Source: Herbiconiux sp. L3-i23 (GTDB taxonomy: Bacteria; Actinomycetota; Actinomycetes; Actinomycetales; Microbacteriaceae). From it: a stretch of DNA of 64,000 bases. The first letter of the stretch is position 1, and every line of letters starts with the position of its first letter. The translations under genes were made by a program, and so were the position numbers. The notes under the pieces are model-generated. The model was not told the DNA's origin. It saw only the letters and a program-made list of their open reading frames with translations, and made no database searches. Where the stretch lies: assembly GCF_023734115.1 (NCBI RefSeq), contig NZ_AP025737.1:186001-250000 (forward strand), written 5' to 3'. Positions 34,812 to 42,447 of the stretch are shown here, one piece after another.

Positions 34812-34829
34812 TGTGGAACCGGTCCCACA
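34812..34829. promoter_or_regulatory. LacI-type operator O1
   Basis: TGTGGAACCGGTCCCACA is an 18-bp palindrome with a single mismatched pair and the central CG step typical of LacI-family operators. It is 57 bp upstream of the LacI gene start and could mediate autorepression. Confidence 0.75.
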
Positions 34830-34924
34830 GGCGAACACCCTAGTCGGACAGGCCGGGCGCGGTCATCCCGAATCCGCAGGACGAGCGCCGTGTTCGAATC
34901 GTGACCTTCGACGTGGGCTGGAAC

Positions 34925-34972
34925 TTGCGACTCTGAGAGCGCTCGCTTACCGTCGACTCTGGAACCGGTTCC
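34925..34972 (+). promoter_or_regulatory. Promoter and LacI-type operator O2 of the sugar importer
   Basis: TTGCGA (34925-34930) and TACCGT (34948-34953), 17 nt apart, form a candidate promoter. A perfect GGAACCGGTTCC palindrome (34961-34972) starts at about the transcription start site. The core is the same as in O1. Repressor bound here would block the polymerase. The binding-protein gene begins 100 nt further on. Confidence 0.7.
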
Positions 34973-35072
34973 GCACCGAGATCGAAGACGGTCGACGGCG
35001 GAGCCCACCTTGCACCAGGACGATCCGGTCCCACTCGACCGGACGTCCGAATCTCAAAGAGGAGAGGAATTC

Positions 35073-36401
35073 ATGAGCGCAAGACTGCGTCGTCGCCTCA
35101 TCGTCCCGATCACCCTCGCCGCAGCTGCGGGCATCGCGCTCGCCGGTTGTACGGGGGACATCGCGGCGGAAGACGCGGCTGATGTCGACTGCACGCCCTA
35201 CGAGGACTACGGCACGTTCGACGGCGAAGAGGTCACCATCTCGGGAACCATCGTCGAGACCGAGGCCGACCGCCTGATCGCTTCGTGGTCCGACTTCGCC
35301 ACGTGCACCGACATCAACATCGAGTACCAGGGCAGCCGTGACTTCGAGGCAACCATCGCCCAGCTCGCCGAGGGCGGCAACGCTCCCGACATCGGCATCG
35401 TCCCGCAGCCCGGCCTCGTCGCGCTGCTGGCCGAGAACGGCTACCTCGAGGCAGCCCCCGAGGGCGTCGAGGCCAACGTCGACGAGTTCTGGAGCCCCGA
35501 CTGGAAGGCGTACAGCACCATCGACGGCACCTTCTACGGCGCCCCGATGCTCGCAAGCGTCAAGGGCTACATCTGGTACTCGCCGGCCGAGTTCGAGGAG
35601 AAGGGCTACGAGATCCCGACCACGATCGACGAGCTCATGACCCTCACCCAGACCATCGCCGACGAGGGCGACCACCTTCCTTGGTGCGCAGGCCTCGAAT
35701 CCGGTGAGGCGACCGGTTGGCCCGGAACCGACTGGATCGAGGACTTCGTGCTCCGCCAGGCGGGCCCCGAGGTCTACGACCAGTGGGTCACCCACGAGAT
35801 CCCCTTCAACGACCCGCAGATCGTCGCGGCGTTCGACGCAGCCGGCGAGATCCTGAAGAACCCGGACTACATCGACGTGCAGTCGCTCGTCGCGACCCCG
35901 TTCCAGGAGGGTGGCCTGCCCATCCTCGACGGCACGTGCTCGCTGCACCACCAGGCCTCGTTCTACGAGGTCAACTGGGGTGACGGCGTGACCGTGGCGC
36001 CCGATGGCGACGTCTACGCGTTCATCATGCCCCCGGTCGAGGCCGGCGGTGACCTCCAGGTCACCGGTGGTGGCGAGACCGTCGTCGCGTTCCGTTCCAG
36101 CGACGCGATCACCGCGGTGCTCGAGCACATGAGCTCCGACACGTTCGCGCAGCTGCGCGTCGAGCAGGGCGGCACCGTCAGCGCCAACAACGCCGTCGAC
36201 CCGTCCACCGCCTCGAGCCCGCTGCTGCAGCAGACGATCGAGATCCTGCAGGACCCGAACACGACGTTCCGCTACGACGGTTCCGACCTCATGCCGGGCG
36301 CCGTCGGATCGAACTCGTTCTGGAAGGGCATCGTCGGCTGGGTCAGCGGCGACAGCACCCAGCAGACGGTCGACACCATCGAGTCGAGCTGGCCGTCCTG
36401 A
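35073..36401 (+). CDS. Carbohydrate ABC transporter substrate-binding lipoprotein
   Basis: The 442-residue protein has a lipoprotein signal peptide with lipobox LAGC at C26. The mature part resembles the alpha-glucoside-binding (AglE-like) group: GGNAPDIGIVPQPG near residue 110, EFWSPDWKAYSTIDGTFYGAP near 145, and a central WPGTDWIEDFVLRQ. Several cysteines (C51, and in the WCAG and GTCSL segments) could form a disulfide. ATG 35073 follows AGAGGAGAGG. A 13-bp hairpin separates it from the permease genes, as is usual where more binding protein than permease is needed. The sugar is probably a glucoside. Confidence 0.85.
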   Translation: MSARLRRRLIVPITLAAAAGIALAGCTGDIAAEDAADVDCTPYEDYGTFDGEEVTISGTIVETEADRLIASWSDFATCTDINIEYQGSRDFEATIAQLAEGGNAPDIGIVPQPGLVALLAENGYLEAAPEGVEANVDEFWSPDWKAYSTIDGTFYGAPMLASVKGYIWYSPAEFEEKGYEIPTTIDELMTLTQTIADEGDHLPWCAGLESGEATGWPGTDWIEDFVLRQAGPEVYDQWVTHEIPFNDPQIVAAFDAAGEILKNPDYIDVQSLVATPFQEGGLPILDGTCSLHHQASFYEVNWGDGVTVAPDGDVYAFIMPPVEAGGDLQVTGGGETVVAFRSSDAITAVLEHMSSDTFAQLRVEQGGTVSANNAVDPSTASSPLLQQTIEILQDPNTTFRYDGSDLMPGAVGSNSFWKGIVGWVSGDSTQQTVDTIESSWPS

Positions 36402-36423
36402 TCGGTTGACGCCGCAATAGAGT

Positions 36424-36474
36424 GAGCGGGAGGATCGCATCCCCGGCCTGCCGGGCCACGTGATCCTCCCGCTC
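36424..36474 (+). promoter_or_regulatory. Intra-operon hairpin between binding protein and permeases
   Basis: GAGCGGGAGGATC (36424-36436) pairs perfectly with its complement at 36462-36474, and CCGGCCTGCCGG inside forms a second short stem. It follows the binding-protein stop by about 20 nt. It can act as a partial terminator or RNA-stabilising 3' end that keeps the permease level lower. Confidence 0.65.
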
Positions 36475-36513
36475 TCCCATCTTTCAACGTCGAACGAAGG
36501 GCACTGAAGCACC

Positions 36514-37485
36514 ATGACCACCGCTGATCTGATCGGCAAGATCCTCCAGCTCGCCGGAGGCGTCGCGATATTCGCGGCGGTCGTCGGGCTCATCCTGTTC
36601 CTCGTGGACCGGGCCCCCAAGCGCAGCCGCGACTACCTGCAGCTCGCCGCGTTCGTCGGCCCTGCGCTGATCCTGCTCATCGTCGGTCTCATCTGGCCGG
36701 CCATCCGCACGACCAGCCTCGCGTTCTTCAACCGCACCGGCGAGTGGACCGGCTTCGACAACTTCATCTGGGCCTTCACCCAGCCCGATGCGTTGCGCAC
36801 CCTGCTCAACACGGTCATCTGGGTCGTGCTGGTGCCGCTGCTGTCGACGGGAATCGGCCTCGCCTACGCCGTCTTCATCGACAAGAGCCGCGGTGAGCGG
36901 TTCTTCAAGGCGCTCGTGTTCATGCCGATGGCGATCTCCTTCGTCGGTGCCGGAATCATCTGGCGCTTCGTCTACGACTTCAAGTCGCAGGGTCGCGACC
37001 AGATCGGTCTGCTCAACGCGATCGTCGTCGCCTTCGGCGGCGAACCCGTGCAGTGGTTGCAGACCTCGCCGCTCAACACGTTCCTGCTCATCGTCGTCAT
37101 GGTCTGGATCCAGACCGGTTTCGCGATGGTGGTGCTCTCGGCGGCGATCAAGGGCATCCCGACCGAGCAGATCGAGGCCGCGCAGCTCGACGGCACCAAC
37201 GCCTGGCAGCGCTTCCGCAACGTCACCGTGCCCGGCATCCGCAGCTCGCTCGTGGTCGTGATCACCACCATCTCGATCGCGACTCTCAAGGTCTTCGACA
37301 TCGTCCGCACGATGACCGCCGGAAACTTCGACACCAGCGTCGTCGCCAACGAGATGTACACCCAGGCGTTCCGAGCGAATGAGCCCGGTCGAGGGTCGGC
37401 GCTCGCGGTGATCCTGTTCCTGCTCGTGCTCCCGATCGTCATCTACAACGTCCGTGTTCTTCGTAAGCAGAGGGAAGTCCGATGA
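36514..37485 (+). CDS. Carbohydrate ABC transporter permease (MalF/AglF-like)
   Basis: The 323-residue protein has about seven hydrophobic segments and the binding-protein-dependent transport loop AAQLDGTNAWQRFRNVTVPGIR near residues 222-243 (EAA motif). It is a sugar permease of the CUT1 class. Its stop overlaps the start of the next permease (4 bp). No ATPase gene is in the operon, so a shared MsmK-type ATPase elsewhere probably powers it. Confidence 0.87.
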   Translation: MTTADLIGKILQLAGGVAIFAAVVGLILFLVDRAPKRSRDYLQLAAFVGPALILLIVGLIWPAIRTTSLAFFNRTGEWTGFDNFIWAFTQPDALRTLLNTVIWVVLVPLLSTGIGLAYAVFIDKSRGERFFKALVFMPMAISFVGAGIIWRFVYDFKSQGRDQIGLLNAIVVAFGGEPVQWLQTSPLNTFLLIVVMVWIQTGFAMVVLSAAIKGIPTEQIEAAQLDGTNAWQRFRNVTVPGIRSSLVVVITTISIATLKVFDIVRTMTAGNFDTSVVANEMYTQAFRANEPGRGSALAVILFLLVLPIVIYNVRVLRKQREVR

Positions 37486-38474
37486 GCAGCGTCGCTCCTG
37501 TCGACCTACCGATCCCCGGATCGAAAGCCACCAAGGGCGCGATCGAGGTCGCGGAGGAGGGGCAGGCGCAGACGATGCGCGTCAAGCGCCGCCTGACCTC
37601 GCGCGGCGCGACGATCGCGGCCCTCATCATCGCGGTGCTGTGGACGATGCCCACCTTCGGGCTGTTCATCTCGTCGTTCCGCCCCGCCGAGGCCATTCAG
37701 AGCTCCGGCTGGTGGACCTGGTTCGTGAACCCGAGCTTCACGCTCGAGAACTACCAGGAGGTGCTGCTGTCGACGTCGCAGTCGTCGCCCCAGCTCGGCG
37801 CCTACTTCGCGAACTCGCTGTTCATCGCGATCCCGGCGACGCTGTTCCCGCTCGTGCTCGCCTCGATGGCCGCGTACGCCTTCGCGTGGATCAAGTTCAA
37901 GGGCAGTGGCGCTCTGTTCATCCTGGTGTTCGCGCTGCAGATCGTCCCGCTGCAGATGGCGCTCATCCCGCTGTTGCAGCTGTTCAGCGCCGCGCTGCGC
38001 CCCGGCCAGGAGTGGCTGCACGATGTCATCCCGTTCATCCCGACGCAGAACTATCTGCCGATCTGGATCGCGCACACGATCTTCGCCCTGCCGCTCGCGA
38101 TCTTCCTGCTGCACAACTTCATCTCCGAGATCCCCGGTGAGGTGATCGAGGCGGCACGTGTCGACGGCGCGAGCCACACGCAGGTGTTCTTCCGGATCAT
38201 CCTGCCCCTCGCGATCCCCGCCATCGCATCGTTCGCGATCTTCCAGTTCCTCTGGGTCTGGAACGACCTGCTGGTGGCGTTGATCTTCTCCGGCGGCACG
38301 CAGGACGCGGCCCCACTCACACAACGATTGGCCGAGCTGACAGGTTCGCGAGGTCAGGAGTGGCAACGTTTGACGGCGGCCGCGTTCGTCTCGCTGGTGG
38401 TGCCGCTGATCGTGTTCTTCAGCCTGCAGCGCTACTTCGTGAGAGGTCTGCTCGCGGGATCCACGAAGGGCTAG
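37482..38474 (+). CDS. Carbohydrate ABC transporter permease (MalG/AglG-like)
   Basis: The 330-residue protein has a soluble N-terminus of about 40 residues, six hydrophobic segments, and the coupling loop EAARVDGASHTQVFFRIILPLAIP near residue 223. It pairs with the preceding permease. It shows the usual AglG-type ending (VPLIVFFSLQRYFVRGLLAGSTKG). A hairpin repeat (38493-38530) follows within 20 bp and is a likely terminator. Confidence 0.87.
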   Translation: MSSVAPVDLPIPGSKATKGAIEVAEEGQAQTMRVKRRLTSRGATIAALIIAVLWTMPTFGLFISSFRPAEAIQSSGWWTWFVNPSFTLENYQEVLLSTSQSSPQLGAYFANSLFIAIPATLFPLVLASMAAYAFAWIKFKGSGALFILVFALQIVPLQMALIPLLQLFSAALRPGQEWLHDVIPFIPTQNYLPIWIAHTIFALPLAIFLLHNFISEIPGEVIEAARVDGASHTQVFFRIILPLAIPAIASFAIFQFLWVWNDLLVALIFSGGTQDAAPLTQRLAELTGSRGQEWQRLTAAAFVSLVVPLIVFFSLQRYFVRGLLAGSTKG

Positions 38475-38492
38475 CGACTGATCGAAGCGCCG

Positions 38493-38530
38493 AGTTCTGT
38501 CGGTGTTGTTGCTGCAGCACCGACAGAACT
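38493..38530. repeat. 13-bp hairpin with AGTTCTGTCGGTG arms
   Basis: AGTTCTGTCGGTG (38493-38505) is repeated in perfect inverted form at 38518-38530 with a 12-nt loop, 18 bp after the permease stop. It shares AGTTCTG plus the adjoining GGTG core with the element at 21591-21636. Both follow a gene end, so they may be dispersed hairpin elements used as terminators. Confidence 0.7.
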
Positions 38531-38607
38531 GGGTGATTCATGGCGCGTCCGGGCTTGATGCCCCGTATCGGGTTCGCCGCCGCCTGGCGCGACGTCCGTC
38601 AAGTCGG

Positions 38608-39087
38608 CTAGAACGAACGAGGCGCGAACAGGCCCGACGCGTCCGGCATGATCAGCTCGTTCGTCAGCTCCTGCGGGGTCCGCCAGACGAGGTGGCTGAC
38701 CTCGAGCGCCGACCAACGCCCCGGACGTCCGACCGAGAATTCGGCGTCACCGCCGGCATAGCGCAGCACGATCTTCTCCGCCCCCTCCTCGAGCTCCACC
38801 CCCGGCGCGAGCTCAGCGGTGTCGACGCGGGGCAGCCCCTCCTTGGCCCGCCAGATCCGGGCCAGGAGCAGAACCAGCAGCAACTCCGCCGTTGTCTGAT
38901 CGGAGAAGGTGCCGATCAGGTTCGCGGACCGCTCCACCTTCACCACGGCGAACCGGTCGCCGGCCCGGCGGACCTCGTGAGCGACCTCGAAGTCACCCCA
39001 CCCGACGATCGTGTCCGGCGACGCCGAGCTCGGAATGAGCCCCGCCATCGACGCCCACACGTTCAAGACCTCTTCGGTTTCCGCCAC
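38608..39087 (-). CDS. Imm61-like immunity protein
   Basis: The 159-residue protein resembles the Imm61 group of polymorphic-toxin immunity proteins: an N-terminal LNVWASMAGL, a central VVKVERSANLIGTFSD and an EFSVGRPGRWSALEVSHLVWRTPQEL region. Immunity proteins of this class bind and block a secreted enzymatic toxin. No matching toxin gene remains next to it, so it is an orphan at the edge of a toxin island that includes Rhs remnants 2-4 kb downstream. GTG 39087 is the only reasonable start. The family assignment is by general likeness. Confidence 0.55.
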   Translation of the reverse strand: MAETEEVLNVWASMAGLIPSSASPDTIVGWGDFEVAHEVRRAGDRFAVVKVERSANLIGTFSDQTTAELLLVLLLARIWRAKEGLPRVDTAELAPGVELEEGAEKIVLRYAGGDAEFSVGRPGRWSALEVSHLVWRTPQELTNELIMPDASGLFAPRSF

Positions 39088-39337
39088 TGGGTGCCCTTCG
39101 GGATGCCGCGCGGGCGCGGCCGAGGAGGACCGCCGCGCGGCCGCCTAGTCGTTGTTCGTCTGCATGTCGTGCTGATCGTAGTTCCTCCGCGGGGACCGGG
39201 ATCGCACCGCCGGAGCCCCCCGGAACGATCACCACCACTCACAACGCCGCTAACCAGGTCGCCGGAACGAGCGCTGACTACTCAGACTGGGACTGACCCG
39301 CTCCCCACAAAACGGTGAGCAGCATTTCTGCGCCTGA

Positions 39338-39574
39338 GCAACCGATTCGGTATTCGCTCACCGACGGTGTGCGTCTCGTGGGACGCGCGTCGACGGCGCC
39401 CCGTGGGCTGATCTGTTCGTCGGACCGAGCCGCGACGGCTCGACCGTGGTCGAATTGTTCGCGCATCTGGACGTCAGGGCGCAAAACGTCCTGATCTTTC
39501 ACGTCATGCCCGCCCGCCCCTCGACTCTGCGACGGGCGAGGCAGATCATCGAAGAACGGAGGAACCCCAAATGA
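39338..39574 (+). pseudogene. Remnant of a small toxin gene upstream of an RHH antitoxin
   Basis: A frame without a usable start codon runs to a TGA that overlaps the antitoxin ATG (39571). Its C-terminal part is protein-like: WADLFVGPSRDGSTVVELF, then NVLIFHVMPARPSTL and RRARQIIEERRNPK. The pattern of a short beta segment followed by VIFHVMPAR resembles small toxins encoded just upstream of RHH antitoxins. The N-terminal part appears to be scrambled by frameshifts: RFGI in another frame would fit the missing start. Upstream, 39088-39337 holds nothing that I can support. Confidence 0.5.
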
Positions 39575-39957
39575 GCACCACTCAGAAGACGGACCCGCTG
39601 GTCGGCGGACCGGTCAGCGATGAGGAACAGGCCGCCTACTCGGCATGGTCCGACCGGATCGAAGCCGACGACTACGAGCCCGCCCCGGACGGGGAGGTCT
39701 TCGTCGGAGAAGACGCAGCGCGCAGCGCGACCGAGCTGCTGGAAGCGATCATCGGCGCCGACGCTCTCACCGAAGCGATCGGACGCGGCCGCCCAGGACT
39801 CGAGGGCAAGGCCGGCGTTGGGCCCTCGGTGAAGCGACAGGTGCGCCTCCCGCAGGACCTCGACGCACGGCTCGCCGCCCGCGCCGAAGCCGAGCACGTC
39901 GAGCTCAGCGTCATCATGCGCCGAGCCCTTGACGTCTACCTCAAACAGATCGCCTAG
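39571..39957 (+). CDS. Ribbon-helix-helix antitoxin-like protein
   Basis: The 128-residue protein has an acidic N-terminal half and a C-terminal ribbon-helix-helix segment (VKRQVRLPQDLDARLAARAEAEHVELSVIMRRALDVYLKQ, about residues 87-126), the usual DNA-binding fold of type II antitoxins. Its ATG overlaps the stop of a degraded toxin remnant, the normal coupling in such pairs. GGAGG lies 8 nt before the ATG. The following gene is 2 bp away. Confidence 0.72.
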   Translation: MSTTQKTDPLVGGPVSDEEQAAYSAWSDRIEADDYEPAPDGEVFVGEDAARSATELLEAIIGADALTEAIGRGRPGLEGKAGVGPSVKRQVRLPQDLDARLAARAEAEHVELSVIMRRALDVYLKQIA

Positions 39958-39959
39958 CG

Positions 39960-40265
39960 ATGCGGACCCACGCCGAGGCCCGGGCCGAAGCGGCAGCGAT
40001 CCTCGCCCAACTCTCAGAGCGGCAGGGCGTCGCCCTCGCGTTCTACGCCGGCCAGCACGGCGTGCCCGAGAGCGAAGACCACATCGACGTATGGGTGTTC
40101 AACTGGAACAGCGCCACCTACCAGCGCACCGGCAATATCCGCAATCAGATCCTCATGGGTCCAATCGCCGTGCCGAAAGACGACCGGCCGGCAGTGATTC
40201 TAGGTACCGCGGGCACGACGGCAGAAGAACTCGACCGCTGGAGATCCGGCGCCAAGCGGCGCTGA
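39960..40265 (+). CDS. YrhB/Imm35-like immunity protein (probable)
   Basis: The 101-residue protein contains VWVFNWNSATYQRTGN near residues 44-59 followed by MGPIAVPKDDRPAVILGTAGTTAEELDRW. This resembles the YrhB/Imm35 family, which has an aromatic strand plus YxxTGN and a G-P-I-V-K-D segment. The start is 2 bp after the RHH gene stop, so they are co-transcribed. Family membership is by pattern only; a toxin partner of the RHH protein is the alternative but nothing in the sequence looks like a nuclease. Confidence 0.5.
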   Translation: MRTHAEARAEAAAILAQLSERQGVALAFYAGQHGVPESEDHIDVWVFNWNSATYQRTGNIRNQILMGPIAVPKDDRPAVILGTAGTTAEELDRWRSGAKRR

Positions 40266-40353
40266 GCGACGTCCGTATGAGGATCCACAAGCGGGACTCG
40301 GCGCACATCAAAGCATCCTCGTCCCGTGACGGCCACACCGTCGTGAGGGCGAT

Positions 40354-41073
40354 CTACCGGGTGAGCGTGCTGGCGGGAGTGGTGCGGCGGTTCTTGATGA
40401 GGAAGATCGCGACGAGCGCGAGCACGGTGTAGACGATGTTGATCGTCCCGGCGAGCGAGAGGAGGGTGCCGTCACCTTCGCTGCTGCCGTGGGCGTCGAT
40501 GCCGCCGGTGGCGAGGATGGTCGTCGGGTCGGTGGCGGCGTGGAGCAGGATCGGCCAGATGAGGCGGCCGGTGAGGCGCAGCGAGAGGTACATCATGCCG
40601 CCGAACCCGAAGGTGTAGACCACCGTCACCAACACGGCGACGGGCGACTGGCCTGAGAACACATTTCCCGAGTGCAGCAGCGCGAAGTACAGGGTGGACA
40701 GTACGAACACGAGCCGTTCCCCGTAGCCGCCGCGGCGCAGCATCGTCACGACTAGGCCACGGGTGAGCAGTTCTTCGGCGAAGCCGACGCACAGCCCGAG
40801 GAACAGCAGCGACAGCACCACCGCGACCGAGTACGCCGACCAGTTCGTCGCGACCAGTCGCATGACGACGGGGATCAGGACCAGCGCAACAGCGATCCAC
40901 ATCCAGGCGCGCCCCCGCACTGGCTGAGGGCCGAACACCTCCCTAGTCCAGCCGACGGATCGGGCGAACAGGAGCAGCAGCACGCCGCCAAGGAGGATGG
41001 GAAGCGCGGTGGAGAAGAAGATGCTCAGCGGCGTCGACCGCGGCGGAGTGACCTCCTTCGACCCCGGCAGCAC
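40354..41073 (-). CDS. CPBP-family intramembrane metalloprotease, 5' end replaced
   Basis: The 239-residue protein has the CPBP (Abi) motifs: AEELLTRGLVV (EExxxR) near residue 103, then FALLHSGN (FxxxH) near residue 137, and HAATDPTT in a late transmembrane segment, within about six hydrophobic segments. The first 16 residues (GSKEVTPPRSTPL part) are encoded by DNA that in the opposite strand reads as an Rhs protein, so the original start has been lost at a junction near 41030. The GTG at 41073 would still allow translation. Such proteases process prenylated or bacteriocin-like peptides. Confidence 0.7.
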   Translation of the reverse strand: MLPGSKEVTPPRSTPLSIFFSTALPILLGGVLLLLFARSVGWTREVFGPQPVRGRAWMWIAVALVLIPVVMRLVATNWSAYSVAVVLSLLFLGLCVGFAEELLTRGLVVTMLRRGGYGERLVFVLSTLYFALLHSGNVFSGQSPVAVLVTVVYTFGFGGMMYLSLRLTGRLIWPILLHAATDPTTILATGGIDAHGSSEGDGTLLSLAGTINIVYTVLALVAIFLIKNRRTTPASTLTR

Positions 41074-41776
41074 CTACTACCCAACCGGGCAGGGCAACAC
41101 CGAAGCCCTCGGCACCTCCGGCGCCACCAACGCCTACTGGATCACCAGCCGACTCGGCCTCCTCGCCGAGAAGTACGTCGGAGCCAGCGCCGCCGTCTAT
41201 GAACGCGACGGCAACGGGCGAGCGATCGGCGCCCGCGACGCCTCCGACCCCACGATGGCGTACTACGTCACCGACGCCCTCGGCTCAGTTATCGGCCTCT
41301 TCTTCGGCGACGGAAACTACGCCGGCGGCTACTCCTACGACCCCTACGGCCAAACCCGCTACCAAACCGCGGGCTACGTCATGGACCTCAACCACCTCCG
41401 CTACATCAGCGGCCAATGGGACTCCGACGCCGGCCTCTACAAGCTCGGAGCCCGCTTCTATGACCCCAGCATCGGCCGCTTCAACCAGGCTGACCCGTCG
41501 GGACAGGAAGAAAATCCCTATAGCTATGCCGGGTGCAACCCCGTCAATGCGACAGACCCCACCGGACTCGACGCGGCGTGCAATCTGGCAATCACTGCCT
41601 TCGTTCTCGCTGCGGTGGGCTTCGTTACGAGCGCCGCGACTCTAATCATCTCGGCCTTCGCCGCGGCACCGACCTTCGGAGTGTCCGCTGCGGTCGGCGC
41701 GTTGGGAGCCGCAGGGTTCATCGTGTCGGGCGCCGGCCGTGTGCTCGCAGGAAAAGGGATAGCAGACTTCTGCTGA
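40997..41776 (+). CDS. Rhs C-terminal core fragment with hydrophobic toxin tip 1
   Basis: Similarity to Rhs/YD-repeat proteins starts at about 41030 (GVDRGGVTSFDPGS) and runs through the core motifs YYVTDALGSVIGLF, YSYDPYGQTRYQ, LYKLGARFYDPSIGRFNQADP and YSYAGCNPVNATDPTGL. The large N-terminal part of the Rhs protein is missing; the first 11 codons are antisense to the CPBP gene. The tip after DPTGL (about 70 residues) is very hydrophobic: CNLAITAFVLAAVGFV, GVSAAVGALGAAGFIVSG, and it ends in a cysteine. No nuclease motif is seen, so a membrane-acting tip is likely. The stop overlaps the next ATG (TGATG). Confidence 0.72.
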   Translation: MGSAVEKKMLSGVDRGGVTSFDPGSTYYPTGQGNTEALGTSGATNAYWITSRLGLLAEKYVGASAAVYERDGNGRAIGARDASDPTMAYYVTDALGSVIGLFFGDGNYAGGYSYDPYGQTRYQTAGYVMDLNHLRYISGQWDSDAGLYKLGARFYDPSIGRFNQADPSGQEENPYSYAGCNPVNATDPTGLDAACNLAITAFVLAAVGFVTSAATLIISAFAAAPTFGVSAAVGALGAAGFIVSGAGRVLAGKGIADFC

Positions 41777-41970
41777 TGAGAAGGATTCCGAACGCCCTGC
41801 CCTTCGCGTTACTCGCAGCGGGAGCAGCTGCCTCCAGCGTTGCATTGTTCCTAATCGCCGCGATCGTCGCCTCCGAAGTGAGCTGGGTTGCGACAGTGTT
41901 CGGTGTAGTGGCGGCGGTTGTCGCTGCTGCTTCCATCGTTGGATTTGTGATCGTGAATGCGCGTCGGTAA
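41776..41970 (+). CDS. Putative immunity protein for tip 1 (64-residue membrane protein)
   Basis: The 64-residue protein is almost entirely hydrophobic: about residues 8-31 (LPFALLAAGAAASSVALFLIAAIV) and 36-61 (WVATVFGVVAAVVAAASIVGFVIV), with a basic N-terminus and tail. Its ATG overlaps the stop codon of the Rhs tip by one base, the coupling expected for a toxin and its immunity gene. Small two-helix membrane proteins give protection against membrane-inserting toxins. No family is recognised. Confidence 0.55.
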   Translation: MRRIPNALPFALLAAGAAASSVALFLIAAIVASEVSWVATVFGVVAAVVAAASIVGFVIVNARR

Positions 41971-42141
41971 CCCTGACGACGGCCGTTCTAGAACCAACCC
42001 ATGGCTGCCCGTCGAGACGGGGCAAGAGCCGGCGCCCGCGGGCTCAACTTGTTCGGCATAGCTGCCTCAAGCGCGCATTCGCGGCGTGGTTAGGAGCGGG
42101 CCCCTTGTGCGTCAGAAAGGGGATCCGAGCGGGCAGGAGGG

Positions 42142-42420
42142 CATCCCTACGCCTACGCCGCCTGTAACCCCGTGAATGCCTCAGACCCCTCCGGACTCGA
42201 ATGCAACTTGGTGACCCTCGGAACGTATGCAGGATTCGGGGCGGCCCTCGGCGCGGTCGGCGGTGGAGCAATCGGCGGCTTTGTTGGGACGCTTGGAGGG
42301 CCGTTCGTGCCTGTCACCGTTCCGGGTGGAATTGGAGCAGGAGCTGCGATTGGCGGTCTCATTGGAGGGGTAGCGTCGACCGCGGCCGGCCTCAGTGAGG
42401 ACTGCTATCTTGCGGAGTAA
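42142..42420 (+). pseudogene. Displaced (orphan) Rhs tip 2, glycine-zipper type
   Basis: The frame opens with HPYAYAACNPVNASDPSGLE, a copy of the Rhs core end found at 41519-41571 in variant form, directly followed by a different tip. The tip is glycine-rich and hydrophobic (GFGAALGAVGGGAIGG, GIGAGAAIGGLIGGVAST), with a CNL at its start and a cysteine 5 residues from its end. Only the core end and the tip are present, so it is a displaced cassette that can be used after recombination. No start codon is needed for that. A GTG at 42172 is the only internal start. Confidence 0.65.
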
Positions 42421-42447
42421 CCGCTGGCAGAGAGGCGAGAATGTCCG

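Noticed and set aside
34947-36620. A 557-codon minus-strand frame antisense to the sugar-binding protein
   Set aside because: Codon bias and lipoprotein motifs support the plus-strand gene; the antisense product has no recognisable features.
38993-39502. Two short minus-strand frames (74 and 81 codons) between the Imm61-like gene and the RHH gene
   Set aside because: No ribosome-binding site and no recognisable motif; the second is antisense to the toxin remnant, which fits the antitoxin context better.
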